Shown: positions 50,874 to 60,473, counted from the stretch's first letter. The stretch: 64,000 nucleotides of DNA from Clostridiales bacterium (GCA_004558825.1 SFDB01000001.1:1-64000), one strand, 5' to 3'. Numbers and translations are program-made. Notes: generated by a model not told the origin, from the letters alone.

Positions 50874-52238
50874 TTATTCTCCGTCATTCTCCCTGCCCTT
50901 AGGGACGTTTAGTCGGTCCGTGTTCTTCTCGCGCTTTCGTACGATTATGCGGATGGGCGTGCTATCTAATCCGAATGATTTCCTTAAATAGTTTTCAAGA
51001 TACCTCTTGTACGAAAAATGCATTATATCAGGATCATTGACAAAGAGAACGAACGTCGGCGGCCTTACGCTGACCTGCGTCGCGTAGTAGATTCTGAGCC
51101 TTCTGCCGTTATCCGACGGAGGTTCCGTTATTGTCACAGCCTCGGAAACTATGTCATTGAGCAGGCCCGTCGATATTCTGCGGCTGCTTTGCTCATAAAC
51201 AAGGCGCACATATTCCATAACTTTATTCACTCGCTGACCGTTGAGCGCCGATATAAACAGCATGGGCACATATTCCATGAACGCGAGATCGCTCCTGAGT
51301 TTCTTCTTGAACTCATTCATCGTGTTAGTGTCTTTCTCTATCAAATCCCACTTGTTCACAATGAGCACGCACGCCTTGCCCTCCTCATGGACATAGCCCG
51401 CCAAACGGACGTCCTGCTCGCTCAACCCCTGGCTCGCGTCAACAACTATGAGCGCCACATCGGCACGCCTTATCGCCCCGAGCGAACGTATAACGCTGTA
51501 TCTCTCTATGCTCTCGTCCTCAATCGCCCTTTTCCTGCGAATACCGGCGGTATCTATAAGTATATACTGTTCGCCCATGTATTCAAACGGCGTATCTATC
51601 GCGTCGCGTGTCGTTCCCGGTATGTTGCTCACTATGGTGCGTTCACGTCCAAGCAGTGCGTTCACAAGACTCGATTTGCCTACATTCGGGCGGCCAACAA
51701 CGGCTATACCTATCGCCTGCTCATCATCTTCATGCTCCGTTTTGGGGAAATGTGAAACTATTTCGTCAAGCATGTCGCCAAGTCCGAGCCCCTGCTCGCC
51801 CGATATTGCCATAGGCGTACCGATGCCGAGCGAATAGAAATCATAGACAGAATCCTCAAACTTCGCCGTATCGACCTTGTTGACGACGAGGACTATCGGC
51901 TTTGAGCTTTTTCTCAGCATATCTGCGACGTCCTCGTCGGCGCTCGTTATACCCTCGCGGCCATCGGTTACGAAGAGAATCACATCCGCCATGTCTATGG
52001 CAAGCTGCGCCTGCCTGCGCATCTGAACGCTTATCACGTCTTCCTTAACAGGCTCGATTCCGCCCGTGTCTATCAGCGTAAACTTATGATTGAGCCACTC
52101 CGCGTCGCAATATATCCTGTCGCGCGTTACACCGGGCGTGTCTTCAACTATTGCGACTCGCCTGCCTACAAGCTTATTAAATAATGTAGATTTTCCTACG
52201 TTCGGCCGACCGACGACGGCCACAAGCGGTTTTGCCAT
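50874..52238 (-). CDS. der: Ribosome-assembly GTPase Der (EngA)
   Basis: This 454-residue protein has two GTPase domains in tandem, used in 50S ribosome assembly. Domain 1 has GRPNVGKST, DTGG and NKVD; domain 2 has GRPNVGKSS, DTAGIRRK and NKWD; a C-terminal KH-like domain follows (about 350-440). All nucleotide motifs are intact. It starts 9 bp after the DUF512 gene and is followed by plsY, a conserved clostridial order. Confidence 0.97.
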   Translation of the reverse strand: MAKPLVAVVGRPNVGKSTLFNKLVGRRVAIVEDTPGVTRDRIYCDAEWLNHKFTLIDTGGIEPVKEDVISVQMRRQAQLAIDMADVILFVTDGREGITSADEDVADMLRKSSKPIVLVVNKVDTAKFEDSVYDFYSLGIGTPMAISGEQGLGLGDMLDEIVSHFPKTEHEDDEQAIGIAVVGRPNVGKSSLVNALLGRERTIVSNIPGTTRDAIDTPFEYMGEQYILIDTAGIRRKRAIEDESIERYSVIRSLGAIRRADVALIVVDASQGLSEQDVRLAGYVHEEGKACVLIVNKWDLIEKDTNTMNEFKKKLRSDLAFMEYVPMLFISALNGQRVNKVMEYVRLVYEQSSRRISTGLLNDIVSEAVTITEPPSDNGRRLRIYYATQVSVRPPTFVLFVNDPDIMHFSYKRYLENYLRKSFGLDSTPIRIIVRKREKNTDRLNVPKGRENDGE

Positions 52239-52247
52239 TTATTCACC

Positions 52248-53561
52248 TCATCGAGCCATTGCAAAAAGCTCTTCAATCAATATATCGCCGTCAGACGGAC
52301 AAAGCGCCCGAACATTCTTATTCAGCGCGGCCTCAAGCTCGCCGAGCCTTACGCCATCGAGGAATATGTCGTCATTTTCGCGCATCATGCTTTCCGGAAT
52401 TATCACCGCGTCCCCGTTCAGCCTACCGCCAAGCTGATCGACTATGTCCCCCGCCGTAACAAGCCCCGCCACGGTCACGCTCTCGCCCAAAAAGCTGTTG
52501 CGCACGCCATGCACGTTTACATGAATGTTGTACTCTTTAAGCCGCGCGAATGCGCCCCCCAAAAACTCCTTCGCGCTCTCGCCGGTCACCGCATCAAGCG
52601 TCAGTCGGCGCTTGAGCGGTTTTTTGTATTTGAGCGCCTCGTTCATCTCCGACTCAAGCTTTCTCAGCAGTCCGACACCGTTCTCAAGCTGCGGATAATC
52701 CTCGTAAAGCTCCTGCGGCGGAATCTCCAAGCCCGCCTTGATATACATCTCGTCCGCCGCGTATGCAAAGGACGTACCGTGAAGCCCCCGCATTTTCCGC
52801 TGCCATGCCTGCGTCTGTGCTATCGCTTCGCGTGCCTCTTCACGCGTCTGGCATCTCAGCGGGTACAAGCCGTCTCTGTGTTTCGTAAGCCCCACAGGCA
52901 CTATTGCGACAGACTGCGCTGCCGGATAGAGTGCGCTCAGCTTCTCAAGCGTATACTCAAGCCTCTCGCCGTCGTTTATATCCGGGCAAAGCACAACCTG
53001 GCAATGAAAGCGTATACCCGCCTCCTTCAGCCGCTCGAGCCTTTCGCCTATCAGATCGGCTGTAGGATTCGCCATCATCAGCTTTCTTAACTCACCGTCC
53101 ATCGTATGAACCGATATGTACAGCGGACTCGCTTTACGCTTTATTATGCGCTCAAACTCTCGCTCGTCAACATTGGTGAGCGTTATATAATTGCCCATTA
53201 TAAGCGACATGCGCCAGTCGTCGTCCTTGACATGGAGCGTTTTTCTCCCGCCGCGCGCCATCTGGTCAATAAAGCAGAAAATGCATCTGTTTTTGCAGCT
53301 TCGGACGCCGCCTATAAGGTCGTCGGCGAAGTTTATGCCGAGCGGCTCGTACATGTCCTTTTCAATGTCGGCTTCCACTATTTCGCCGTCGGGCGTTTCT
53401 ATCGCTACCACAAGGTTTTCGGCTGTACATAGCTGCTCATAGTCTACTATATCGACTATATCCTCGCCGTTTATCGATATAAGAAACGAGCCGGGCTCTA
53501 TGGAAAGCTCGTCCGCTATCGAATCCTTATCTACACCCGTTATTCTGTGCCGCATACGCAT
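52248..53561 (-). CDS. DUF512 family PDZ/radical-SAM-like Fe-S protein
   Basis: This 437-residue protein has an N-terminal PDZ-like part (IADELSIEPGSFLISINGE), a CxxxCxxC cluster motif CKNRCIFC (about residue 89-96) in a radical-SAM-like barrel (ITLTNVDEREFERI), and the C-terminal DUF512 domain (TGESAKEFLG). The family is nearly always beside der in Clostridia; its reaction is unknown. It is the first gene of the DUF512-der-plsY unit. Confidence 0.92.
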   Translation of the reverse strand: MRMRHRITGVDKDSIADELSIEPGSFLISINGEDIVDIVDYEQLCTAENLVVAIETPDGEIVEADIEKDMYEPLGINFADDLIGGVRSCKNRCIFCFIDQMARGGRKTLHVKDDDWRMSLIMGNYITLTNVDEREFERIIKRKASPLYISVHTMDGELRKLMMANPTADLIGERLERLKEAGIRFHCQVVLCPDINDGERLEYTLEKLSALYPAAQSVAIVPVGLTKHRDGLYPLRCQTREEAREAIAQTQAWQRKMRGLHGTSFAYAADEMYIKAGLEIPPQELYEDYPQLENGVGLLRKLESEMNEALKYKKPLKRRLTLDAVTGESAKEFLGGAFARLKEYNIHVNVHGVRNSFLGESVTVAGLVTAGDIVDQLGGRLNGDAVIIPESMMRENDDIFLDGVRLGELEAALNKNVRALCPSDGDILIEELFAMAR

Positions 53562-53648
53562 ACGCTCCCATTGTCTTTTGCTATTATAGCATGAAATTGG
53601 CCTGCCGATAAAGAAGTATTTGCCAAATCCGTCCGCTTTTATGACAAT

Positions 53649-54788
53649 CTACTTATTCAATATGCGCGCGAGCATAGGCCGCGCAACCTTCATCGCACCC
53701 TTTGGACAAAACTCCTGACAGCAGAAGCAGCGTATGCATATGCTCGTATCGACGTGCGCCTTTCCGTTCCTGAGCGTGACAGCGTGCGCCGGGCATATCC
53801 TTTCGCACTTGCCGCAGCCTGTGCACTCGCTCTCATTCGCCTTAGGGCGCGGGCGCAGACTCCGCCGCACAAATCCGTTCAATATGAGAAACCTGTCGGA
53901 AAAATCGAGCTTTTGCGGAGGTATCTTCTCATAATCGTCAATTATGAACGGCTCAATATCGCCGTACACGCCCACATCATTCACGCTGCCCGACATAGGT
54001 ATAAATCCTCGCTCGAGCGCCGCCTTCAGCGTCAAAACATCGTCTGCACCCAGCCCTATAAGCTTGGCGCATACAAGGTCGAGCTTGTATGGGCTCTTTG
54101 ACGCAAGCACAGCCCCTATTCTGCGCGGCGTTCCCGCTGTTGGCCCGTTCCCCTCCATGCCCACAACGGCGTCTACAACGCATAGCGACGGCTTAAAATA
54201 CTCGTTCAGATCGATTATCATATGCGCAAACTGCATGGGCTTTGAAAACCTGTAATGATACTCGGGCTTGCGCGTACCGGGTACAACGCCGAACATGTTC
54301 TTCACGGCGCAGCTCATGCCCATCATTCCATGCGTTTTAAGCTTAGAAAAATTTATTATCGCGTCGGCCTCGTCAAGATACGATGTGTACTCAAATTCAT
54401 GCGCGGAATATGCCTGTGGGAAGTGCGCCGTGCTCTGCGCAACATTCCTGTTAAGCTTCACGCCGTCGCGTTCAAGCGCCGCCATGCCTGTAGCCGCATA
54501 AACTGCGTTCAGCTTCGCTGTGTTGAACGTACCGCCCGGGCTATCGCCTATTACGACGCTCGCCCCTCTTTCCAGCAGCATATCGCAAAGCGCGCCGATA
54601 AGAGCGGGATGCGTGGTCGCCGCCCCGTCTGGATGCTTGTGTGTCACAAGGTTTGCCTTTATAGCAATCTTCATGCCCGGCTTTACAAAATCAAGCCCAT
54701 CTATCGGCAAGAGCACTTCCTCAAGCGCCCGCCGCGCACTCTCACACGAATAGTCGCCGCAGCTTACAACAGAAACCTCCGCGCTCAT
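53649..54788 (-). CDS. DUF362 protein with two 4Fe-4S ferredoxin motifs
   Basis: This 379-residue protein has a DUF362 domain (about 30-310) with KANLVTHKHPDGAATTHP, IGDSPGG, NFSKLKTHGMMGMSCAVKNMFG, and a C-terminal ferredoxin domain with CTGCGKCERIC and CIRCFCCQEFC. The function of DUF362 proteins is unknown; Fe-S electron transfer is likely. The ATG at 54788 overlaps the nucleosidase stop by 4 bp; the longer open frame upstream overlaps that gene and is rejected. Confidence 0.9.
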   Translation of the reverse strand: MSAEVSVVSCGDYSCESARRALEEVLLPIDGLDFVKPGMKIAIKANLVTHKHPDGAATTHPALIGALCDMLLERGASVVIGDSPGGTFNTAKLNAVYAATGMAALERDGVKLNRNVAQSTAHFPQAYSAHEFEYTSYLDEADAIINFSKLKTHGMMGMSCAVKNMFGVVPGTRKPEYHYRFSKPMQFAHMIIDLNEYFKPSLCVVDAVVGMEGNGPTAGTPRRIGAVLASKSPYKLDLVCAKLIGLGADDVLTLKAALERGFIPMSGSVNDVGVYGDIEPFIIDDYEKIPPQKLDFSDRFLILNGFVRRSLRPRPKANESECTGCGKCERICPAHAVTLRNGKAHVDTSICIRCFCCQEFCPKGAMKVARPMLARILNK

Positions 54789-55492
54789 ATTCCGTTCTCC
54801 CGGCTCATTCTCTTTAGAAGCGCCTTCAGCACGCTCGTCGAGCGCTCGGCAGCCATGGCGCAGTTTTGCTCGAACGTCGCCATACCCGTATTGTCCTCGA
54901 CATCCGAAATCGACCGTATCGCTGCAAACGGTTTCTTGTTCGCATAGCAAACATGCGCTGCCGCCGCCGTTTCCATATCGACGCAAAGCGGCTTGAACCT
55001 GTCGTTTATCTCGGCGCGTCCATTCGTCTCAATAAACGCCTCGCCGGTCACGACGACGCCAAAATATACGGGCTGCTCAAATTCGTGCGCATCGACCGCC
55101 TCGCGCATGAGCAAAACCATATGTTCATCGGCATAGAAGCGCGGCACTTTCATAAAAGGATGATAGTCGCGCAAAATAGCATCGTCCACATCATGGTACG
55201 CAATCTCCGTCGCTATCGTCGTATCGCCTATCTTAAGCCGTCTGTCCATGCCTCCCGCAACGCCGCAAACAATAATGGCGTCAACTGCGTATATATCGAT
55301 GAGCACCTGTGCCGCTATGGCAGCGTTAACCTTACAGACGCCGCTAAGCACCGCAACGCACTTAACGCCGTTCAGCATTCCGCTCAAAAACTCAAGCCCT
55401 GCACGGCATGTGCGCACGACCGCGCCCATGCTCTTTTCTATCGGCGCAAGCTCATCTCCGGACGGCGCAATTATACCTACGACCTTATGCAT
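54785..55492 (-). CDS. mtnN: 5'-methylthioadenosine/S-adenosylhomocysteine nucleosidase
   Basis: This 235-residue enzyme removes adenine from MTA and SAH in methionine salvage. It shows the MTAN pattern: GIIAPSGDELAPI, GVAGGMD, VDMETAAAAHVCY (substrate-binding Met-Glu) and SISDVEDN with the catalytic Asp. It overlaps the DUF362 gene by 4 bp, so the two are co-translated. A separate SAH hydrolase is encoded at 31.1 kb. Confidence 0.94.
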   Translation of the reverse strand: MHKVVGIIAPSGDELAPIEKSMGAVVRTCRAGLEFLSGMLNGVKCVAVLSGVCKVNAAIAAQVLIDIYAVDAIIVCGVAGGMDRRLKIGDTTIATEIAYHDVDDAILRDYHPFMKVPRFYADEHMVLLMREAVDAHEFEQPVYFGVVVTGEAFIETNGRAEINDRFKPLCVDMETAAAAHVCYANKKPFAAIRSISDVEDNTGMATFEQNCAMAAERSTSVLKALLKRMSRENGI

Positions 55493-55636
55493 TACGTTTC
55501 CTCCGCAAGTTTTTATTGTTGTAACTGTATAATATCATTAAACACGTCTTCGAACAACAGGCTTAAAGCTTAGGATATAATAAAACGGCCGATCCCGTAC
55601 AGGTCGCACCGTTTACCATTCTAACAACGGCGAATA

Positions 55637-57394
55637 TCAGGGAAGCTTAAATTTATCGAGATATTCGCCATACTTCTTTGCGAATTGCTCGTCCGCTCCG
55701 CCGCGAACCTCGCTTAAATACTCGTGTGTATCAAAGCTTTCGTGATCTATTTCTATCACGCAAACCGCTATATTCGAGCAGTGATCCGATACGCGCTCAT
55801 AGTTATTGAGTATGTCGGAGAATATAAACCCAAGCTCGATGGTGCATTTTCCCTTTTGCAGCCTGTCGATATGTCTTATTTTCACATCCTCGATTAAGCC
55901 GTCAATGACCTCTTCAAGCGGCTCCACCTTGGAGGCAAGCTGCGTGTCGTTGTTTATAAACGCACCCACTGCAAAGCCGAGTATCTTATGAAGCGCCGAT
56001 GTGAGCACCGCAAGCTCCTCCTTCGCGTCATCTGAGAAAGTAAGTCCCTTTGCATTCAGCTCGCGCGTAGCGTTCAAAAGATTAACGGCATGGTCGCCAA
56101 TGCGTTCGAAATCGCCTATGCTGTGAAGGAGCTTCGATATCTCCTTGCTGTCTCGGTTTGACAGATCCTTGCTCGCAAGCTTTACAAGGAAAGTACCGAG
56201 CTTGTCCTCATACATGTCGAGCTGCTCTTCACATTCACTTATCTTGTCGGCGTTCCCGGCGCTGAATTTATTTAGCACCTGCTCCGTCGCCATAACGAGC
56301 GCGTCCTGCGCCAGCTTGGCCATTTTGCCCGTCAGGTTATCGCATTCCGCGACGGCCACGGACGGCGAAAGCAGAAGCCTTTCGTCGAGAAGCTCGTATT
56401 TTTCGGCTGCGCTTTTCTTATCCCTCACTATAAACATGGCAATATCGACGAGCTGCTTCTGGAACGGGAAGAGCATTATCGTTGTTATTATGTTGTATGC
56501 CGTATGGCAGAACGCTATGCCCACAGTATCTATCGTCTGCGTCATAAACTCAAACCGGAATATCGCATTAAGCGCGTAAAGTATTACAAGGCACGCGGCA
56601 GTGCCTATTATATTCGACACGACATGCACGACGGCCACGCGCTTGGCGTCCCTGTTTACGCCTATGCTCGATATGAGCGCCGTAGCGCAGGTGCCTATGT
56701 TCTGACCCATTATTATAGGTATGGCCATTCCGTATGTTATGCCGCCCGTCAAGGAAAGCGCCTGCAATATACCCACGGAAGCGGCGGAGCTTTGTATTAT
56801 TCCGGTGACGACTGCGCCCGTCAAAACGCCAAGCAGCGGATTCTTAAACGCGGTAAGTATCCCTGCAAACTCAGGCATGTCAGCAAGCGGTGACACCGCC
56901 CCGCTCATTACCGTCATGCCAAACATGAGCACCGAAAAACCGAGCAGCGTCATGCCTATATCCTTGCGCCTTTGCTTTTTCGACATCATCAGCATGGCTA
57001 TGCCGATTAGCGCTATCAACGGTGCGAACGACTCAGGCTTCAGGAGTCTTAGAAACGGGTTTGCGTTATCGCTTATTCCCGAAAGCGAAAGCACCCACGC
57101 CGTCAGCGTAGTGCCTATATGCGAGCCGAGTATGGCGCCCGTAGTCTGACCAAGCTCCATTATTCCTGAGTTCACAAGACCAACAAGCATTACTGTAAGC
57201 GCGGATGACGACTGTATTGCGACGGTTATGCCCGCGCCCGACAAGAGGCTCATCCACGGATTTGACGTAAGCCGCTTGAGCGTGGACTCAAGCTTGCCCC
57301 CCGCCATTTTCTCAAGGCCGCCCGACATAATATGCATTCCGAAGAGAAAGAACGCAAGTCCTCCAAGCAGCGTTATTACAGAAAAAATGTCCAT
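55637..57394 (-). CDS. Na+/phosphate cotransporter with PhoU-like domain
   Basis: This 585-residue protein has two NptA-type membrane repeats (about 1-310), each with a QSSSA motif: IQSSSALTVMLVGLVNSG and IQSSAASVGILQALS. A cytoplasmic PhoU-like helical domain follows (about 340-560; SIGDFERIGDHAVNLLNATRE). It would import phosphate with sodium. It lies 69 bp downstream of a sensor kinase/regulator pair, and a Pho-box-like direct repeat precedes it, so phosphate control is likely. Confidence 0.94.
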   Translation of the reverse strand: MDIFSVITLLGGLAFFLFGMHIMSGGLEKMAGGKLESTLKRLTSNPWMSLLSGAGITVAIQSSSALTVMLVGLVNSGIMELGQTTGAILGSHIGTTLTAWVLSLSGISDNANPFLRLLKPESFAPLIALIGIAMLMMSKKQRRKDIGMTLLGFSVLMFGMTVMSGAVSPLADMPEFAGILTAFKNPLLGVLTGAVVTGIIQSSAASVGILQALSLTGGITYGMAIPIIMGQNIGTCATALISSIGVNRDAKRVAVVHVVSNIIGTAACLVILYALNAIFRFEFMTQTIDTVGIAFCHTAYNIITTIMLFPFQKQLVDIAMFIVRDKKSAAEKYELLDERLLLSPSVAVAECDNLTGKMAKLAQDALVMATEQVLNKFSAGNADKISECEEQLDMYEDKLGTFLVKLASKDLSNRDSKEISKLLHSIGDFERIGDHAVNLLNATRELNAKGLTFSDDAKEELAVLTSALHKILGFAVGAFINNDTQLASKVEPLEEVIDGLIEDVKIRHIDRLQKGKCTIELGFIFSDILNNYERVSDHCSNIAVCVIEIDHESFDTHEYLSEVRGGADEQFAKKYGEYLDKFKLP

Positions 57395-57463
57395 TACTCA
57401 CCCAACCCGTTTTTTGCTTAATAGAATGATTCTATTTCCCGTCGGTAAAGACAAACATCATAT

Positions 57464-58501
57464 TTATGTTAAACGCATGTTAACAGAATCCGCAGCATCG
57501 GCATTTTTGAATCTCAAGCTTACGCATGTGCCAACGCCGACAGCGCTCTCCATGGTTATTTCTGCGTCATGGAAAAGCGCGCCGTGCTTAACTATTGAAA
57601 GCCCGAGTCCCGTGCCGCCTATCTCCTTGGAGTGACTCTTGTTCACACGGTAAAAGCGCTCGAACACCCTCTCACATTCATCCTGCGGTATTCCTATACC
57701 TGTATCCGCCACACTGACCTTCGCAGCGCCGCGCTCGTCCGGCGCGACGGAAATCACGACCTTTCCGCCCGTGCGGTTATATTTAATAGCGTTGTCGCAG
57801 AGATTATATATCATTTCTCCCATTATCTGCTCAGACCCACGCACCACCATTCTCTCGCCTGTCATCTCGACGGTAACATCGCGTTTTTTCGCTATTGGAC
57901 GCAAGCTTTCGGCTATTGTATCGCAAAGTCCGTATAGCTCGATAGACTCCTGTTTCGTGTCTACAGCGCCCTCATCAAGCTGTGAAAGCTTAATTATGTC
58001 GCCTACAAGCGCTATAAGACGCCTTGCCTCATCATGTATTCTGCCCGCAAAGCGCGGGATGTCCTCCGGCTTCACAAGTCCGTCGCGTATTATTTCGGCA
58101 TATCCCGATATCGACGTAAGCGGTGTTTTTAGCTCATGCGACACGTTTGCAGTGAACTCGCGCCTCATTCTGTCCTGGCTGCTGTGCTCGGTCATTATCT
58201 CGCCCATCTGCATTTTTATCTTGTCGTTCTGATCGGCGATACGCTCCGCAATGGCGCTGAGTTCTTCATATTTGTTCGTTCCCACGGGATCGTCAAGATC
58301 TATTTTTTTAATCGGCTCTATTGTTTTTTGCGCTATAGCGTACGCACATACGGCGCTCACCGCAACGCCTATCGCAAAAACGCCCATCGCACTGAAAAGA
58401 GTCCTTTCGTCTCCGTATGAAAGTATGCATACGATTATAAGGCATAGTGCGAGCACCGCCATTGCAGTGCAGAACACTGCGCCGAATATGCGTTGTCTCA
58501 T
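57464..58501 (-). CDS. Sensor histidine kinase (PhoR-like)
   Basis: This 345-residue kinase has two membrane helices (about 8-30 and 36-56) with almost no external loop, a linker, HisKA box FTANVSHELKTPLTSISGYAE (His about 117), and HATPase motifs NLCDNAIKYN, DTGIGIP, FYRVNKSHSKEIGGTGLGLSIVKHG. It lacks the PAS and extracellular domains of Bacillus PhoR, so any phosphate signal may come through the transporter or its PhoU domain. It overlaps the regulator gene by 4 bp. Confidence 0.93.
   Translation of the reverse strand: MRQRIFGAVFCTAMAVLALCLIIVCILSYGDERTLFSAMGVFAIGVAVSAVCAYAIAQKTIEPIKKIDLDDPVGTNKYEELSAIAERIADQNDKIKMQMGEIMTEHSSQDRMRREFTANVSHELKTPLTSISGYAEIIRDGLVKPEDIPRFAGRIHDEARRLIALVGDIIKLSQLDEGAVDTKQESIELYGLCDTIAESLRPIAKKRDVTVEMTGERMVVRGSEQIMGEMIYNLCDNAIKYNRTGGKVVISVAPDERGAAKVSVADTGIGIPQDECERVFERFYRVNKSHSKEIGGTGLGLSIVKHGALFHDAEITMESAVGVGTCVSLRFKNADAADSVNMRLT
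57466..57483 (-). promoter_or_regulatory. Pho-box-like direct repeat before the phosphate transporter
   Basis: On the minus strand TTAACAT occurs twice with 4 bp between (57483-57477 and 57472-57466), an 11-bp period as in PhoP/PhoB boxes. It overlaps the last codons of the sensor kinase gene, about 72 bp upstream of the transporter start. A weak -10 (TAGAAT, 57434-57429) lies downstream. Confidence 0.6.
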
Positions 58502-59175
58502 TGCTTATCACCTATTTTATAGCCGATGCCGCGTACCGTTTCTATGCAGTCTCCTGCACTGCCGAGCTTTTGCCTGAGCGTCCTTATATGGACGTCGACC
58601 GTTCGACTTTCGCCGTCAAACGAATACCCCCACACGGCGTTGAGTATCTGATCGCGCGTAAGCACTATGCCCTTGTTTTTCAAAAGCATACACAGCATCT
58701 CAAACTCTTTAAGCGTAAGTGAAACATCCGTCCCGTCGACCTTTGTTATGTGCTTGGACGGGCATACATACAAGTTGCCGACACGATATTCTGTCGGCGA
58801 AAAGGCTGTCGTTTCCGAGCGCCTTATAAGCGCCTTGACGCGCGCAAGCAGCTCCATCATTCCAAAAGGCTTTGGCATATAGTCGTCCGCACCGCAGTCA
58901 AGGCCCAGAACCTTGTCATATTCGCTGCCCTTTGCAGTCAGCATCATTACCGGTATTTTGGCGGTTTTCGCAGATGCGCGCAGTTTTTTAAGTATCTGGA
59001 TTCCGTCCTCTTCCGGAAGCATTATGTCGAGCAATATAAGCCGCGGCATTTCACGCTCCATCGCCTCCCAAAAATGTGATGGCCGTGAAAAGCCTACAGC
59101 GTCGAGCGAAATGCTGTTGAGCGTGTATATCACAAGCTCTCTTATATTCTCGTCATCCTCAACAAAGTATATCAT
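58498..59175 (-). CDS. OmpR/PhoB-family response regulator
   Basis: This 225-residue regulator has a receiver domain (acidic pair EDD at 6-8, phosphorylation site Asp near 49 in LLDIMLPEEDG, Lys near 101 in KPFG) and an OmpR-type winged helix (about 130-222, TRDQILNAVWGY, RTVDVHIRTLRQKLG). With the linked kinase and transporter it is probably a PhoP-type regulator; strict naming needs a tree. It is the first gene of the operon, with a clear promoter. Confidence 0.93.
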   Translation of the reverse strand: MIYFVEDDENIRELVIYTLNSISLDAVGFSRPSHFWEAMEREMPRLILLDIMLPEEDGIQILKKLRASAKTAKIPVMMLTAKGSEYDKVLGLDCGADDYMPKPFGMMELLARVKALIRRSETTAFSPTEYRVGNLYVCPSKHITKVDGTDVSLTLKEFEMLCMLLKNKGIVLTRDQILNAVWGYSFDGESRTVDVHIRTLRQKLGSAGDCIETVRGIGYKIGDKQ

Positions 59176-59229
59176 ACCGTCATAATCTCCCTGTCGCGGC
59201 CACGCGAAGCCTATAATGACCTATTATCG

Positions 59230-59258
59230 ATTATATATTGAACTAAACATATTTTCAA
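59230..59258 (-). promoter_or_regulatory. Promoter of the two-component operon
   Basis: On the minus strand TTGAAA (59258-59253) and TATAAT (59235-59230) are separated by 17 bp, 54 bp before the regulator start. Confidence 0.75.
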
Positions 59259-59294
59259 GCGCGAGTCATGCGCTCCGCAGCACTGATGTCACGC

Positions 59295-59588
59295 TTAATC
59301 TATAAAGCAGTCCACCGTCACGCTTGCGCAGCTAACCGCATGCATATGCTTTTTCACTACGTTCACATGATAAAGATCGTTTTGATACGCATCAAGCGCT
59401 TCTTGCCCGTCAAGCACCACCTCGAGAATTATATCATACGATCTATGCGAATGCAGCGTGTCTATGCCCACGCTTACGCTGCGCGCCATCGGTACGTTTT
59501 CACGCATGGAAAGCAGTATTTCCTTTGTTTGCCTGCAAAGCTCTTCCGTCGGCTCGGCAAGCTTAAAACATACAACATGTTTATACAT
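59295..59588 (-). CDS. Dabb (stress-responsive alpha/beta barrel) protein
   Basis: This 97-residue protein matches the Dabb ferredoxin-like barrel family: VVCFKLAEPTEELCRQ, then a His-rich end HVNVVKKHMHAVSCASV and a short C-terminus VDCFID. Its biochemical role is unknown. It starts 23 bp after the SGNH hydrolase gene and probably shares its transcript. Confidence 0.88.
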   Translation of the reverse strand: MYKHVVCFKLAEPTEELCRQTKEILLSMRENVPMARSVSVGIDTLHSHRSYDIILEVVLDGQEALDAYQNDLYHVNVVKKHMHAVSCASVTVDCFID

Positions 59589-59611
59589 CGCTTTTCCCCC
59601 GTACTATATTG

Positions 59612-60370
59612 TCATGCGTTTCCGAGAAGCAGGCCCGGGGCGCGGCGCTTTGCGAAATCCATTGCGGCGTCAAATATGAGCTTCTGCCCTTCCTCATTCG
59701 GATGTATGCCGTCCTCGCAGATATACTCTCTATAGTCGGGCGTATTCAAAAACGCATGACGCACATTTATCATGGCCGTGGACGTTATTTCCGCCACATA
59801 CTCGAGCGCGGCGTTATATCGCTCGTGCCACCAGTATATGCGGCCTACCTGTCCGAGCCATTTTAGCACGTTCTTTGCTTTCTCTTCATCGCCTGCCGTA
59901 AAAAACGCGAAATACCTGTCGGCATCCACCGGCGGAAGGTTTACGAGCACGGGTTCTATGTCATTCTCGCGCGCCGCGCTTACTATCTGCTTCAGCGTGT
60001 CGGTATACACGGGAAGCGTTGTTTTTGGCAGATGTTCCGCATATGGATCCTTCGCAATCTCGTCCCAGTTGAAATCGCTGTCGTTTCCTCCTACCTCAAG
60101 AACGAGTATAGATTTTTCTTCGGTTTCGCTCTTGTCTAGCTTTTGTTTCGGTTCTTTTCTAAATATTCGCGTCTCTATCGCCGCCTTAACGTCCGTAACG
60201 AGCCACCCAAGACGCGAGACCTGTTCGAGCGTAGCGTTCATCGTATTTTTTATGAACCCCGCAAACCCTTCTTTATTTGCGCGCACATAACGTTTTCTCG
60301 GCGCGTCGAATACTATGCCCTTCGCTATCGAATCACCCGCGAGTATTATGCTGCTTCCTTTCGTTTCCAT
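59612..60370 (-). CDS. SGNH/GDSL-type hydrolase
   Basis: This 252-residue protein has the SGNH esterase blocks: GDSIAKG with the nucleophile Ser (about 14-19), a conserved Gly in the N-terminal half, GGND (about 95-98), and DGIHPNEEG near the C-terminus with the catalytic Asp and His. There is no signal peptide, so it is cytoplasmic; the ester substrate is unknown. The ATG at 60370 has AAAGGA upstream; the upstream in-frame ATG at 60421 is less likely. It lies 103 bp after the TetR gene. Confidence 0.88.
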   Translation of the reverse strand: METKGSSIILAGDSIAKGIVFDAPRKRYVRANKEGFAGFIKNTMNATLEQVSRLGWLVTDVKAAIETRIFRKEPKQKLDKSETEEKSILVLEVGGNDSDFNWDEIAKDPYAEHLPKTTLPVYTDTLKQIVSAARENDIEPVLVNLPPVDADRYFAFFTAGDEEKAKNVLKWLGQVGRIYWWHERYNAALEYVAEITSTAMINVRHAFLNTPDYREYICEDGIHPNEEGQKLIFDAAMDFAKRRAPGLLLGNA

Positions 60371-60473
60371 TGTCGCGTTTTCCTTTCTTCGGATTTTTGA
60401 TGTCGACGCGCATTGCTCCATGCTTTACAGCATATGGACGTTTTGCGCAATTACTGTGGAGCGCAAGCCCTGT

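Noticed and set aside
53690..54986. Longer reading of the DUF362 gene, starting at 54986
   Set aside because: The extra 66 residues overlap the nucleosidase gene; the ATG at 54788 forms a normal 4-bp overlap.
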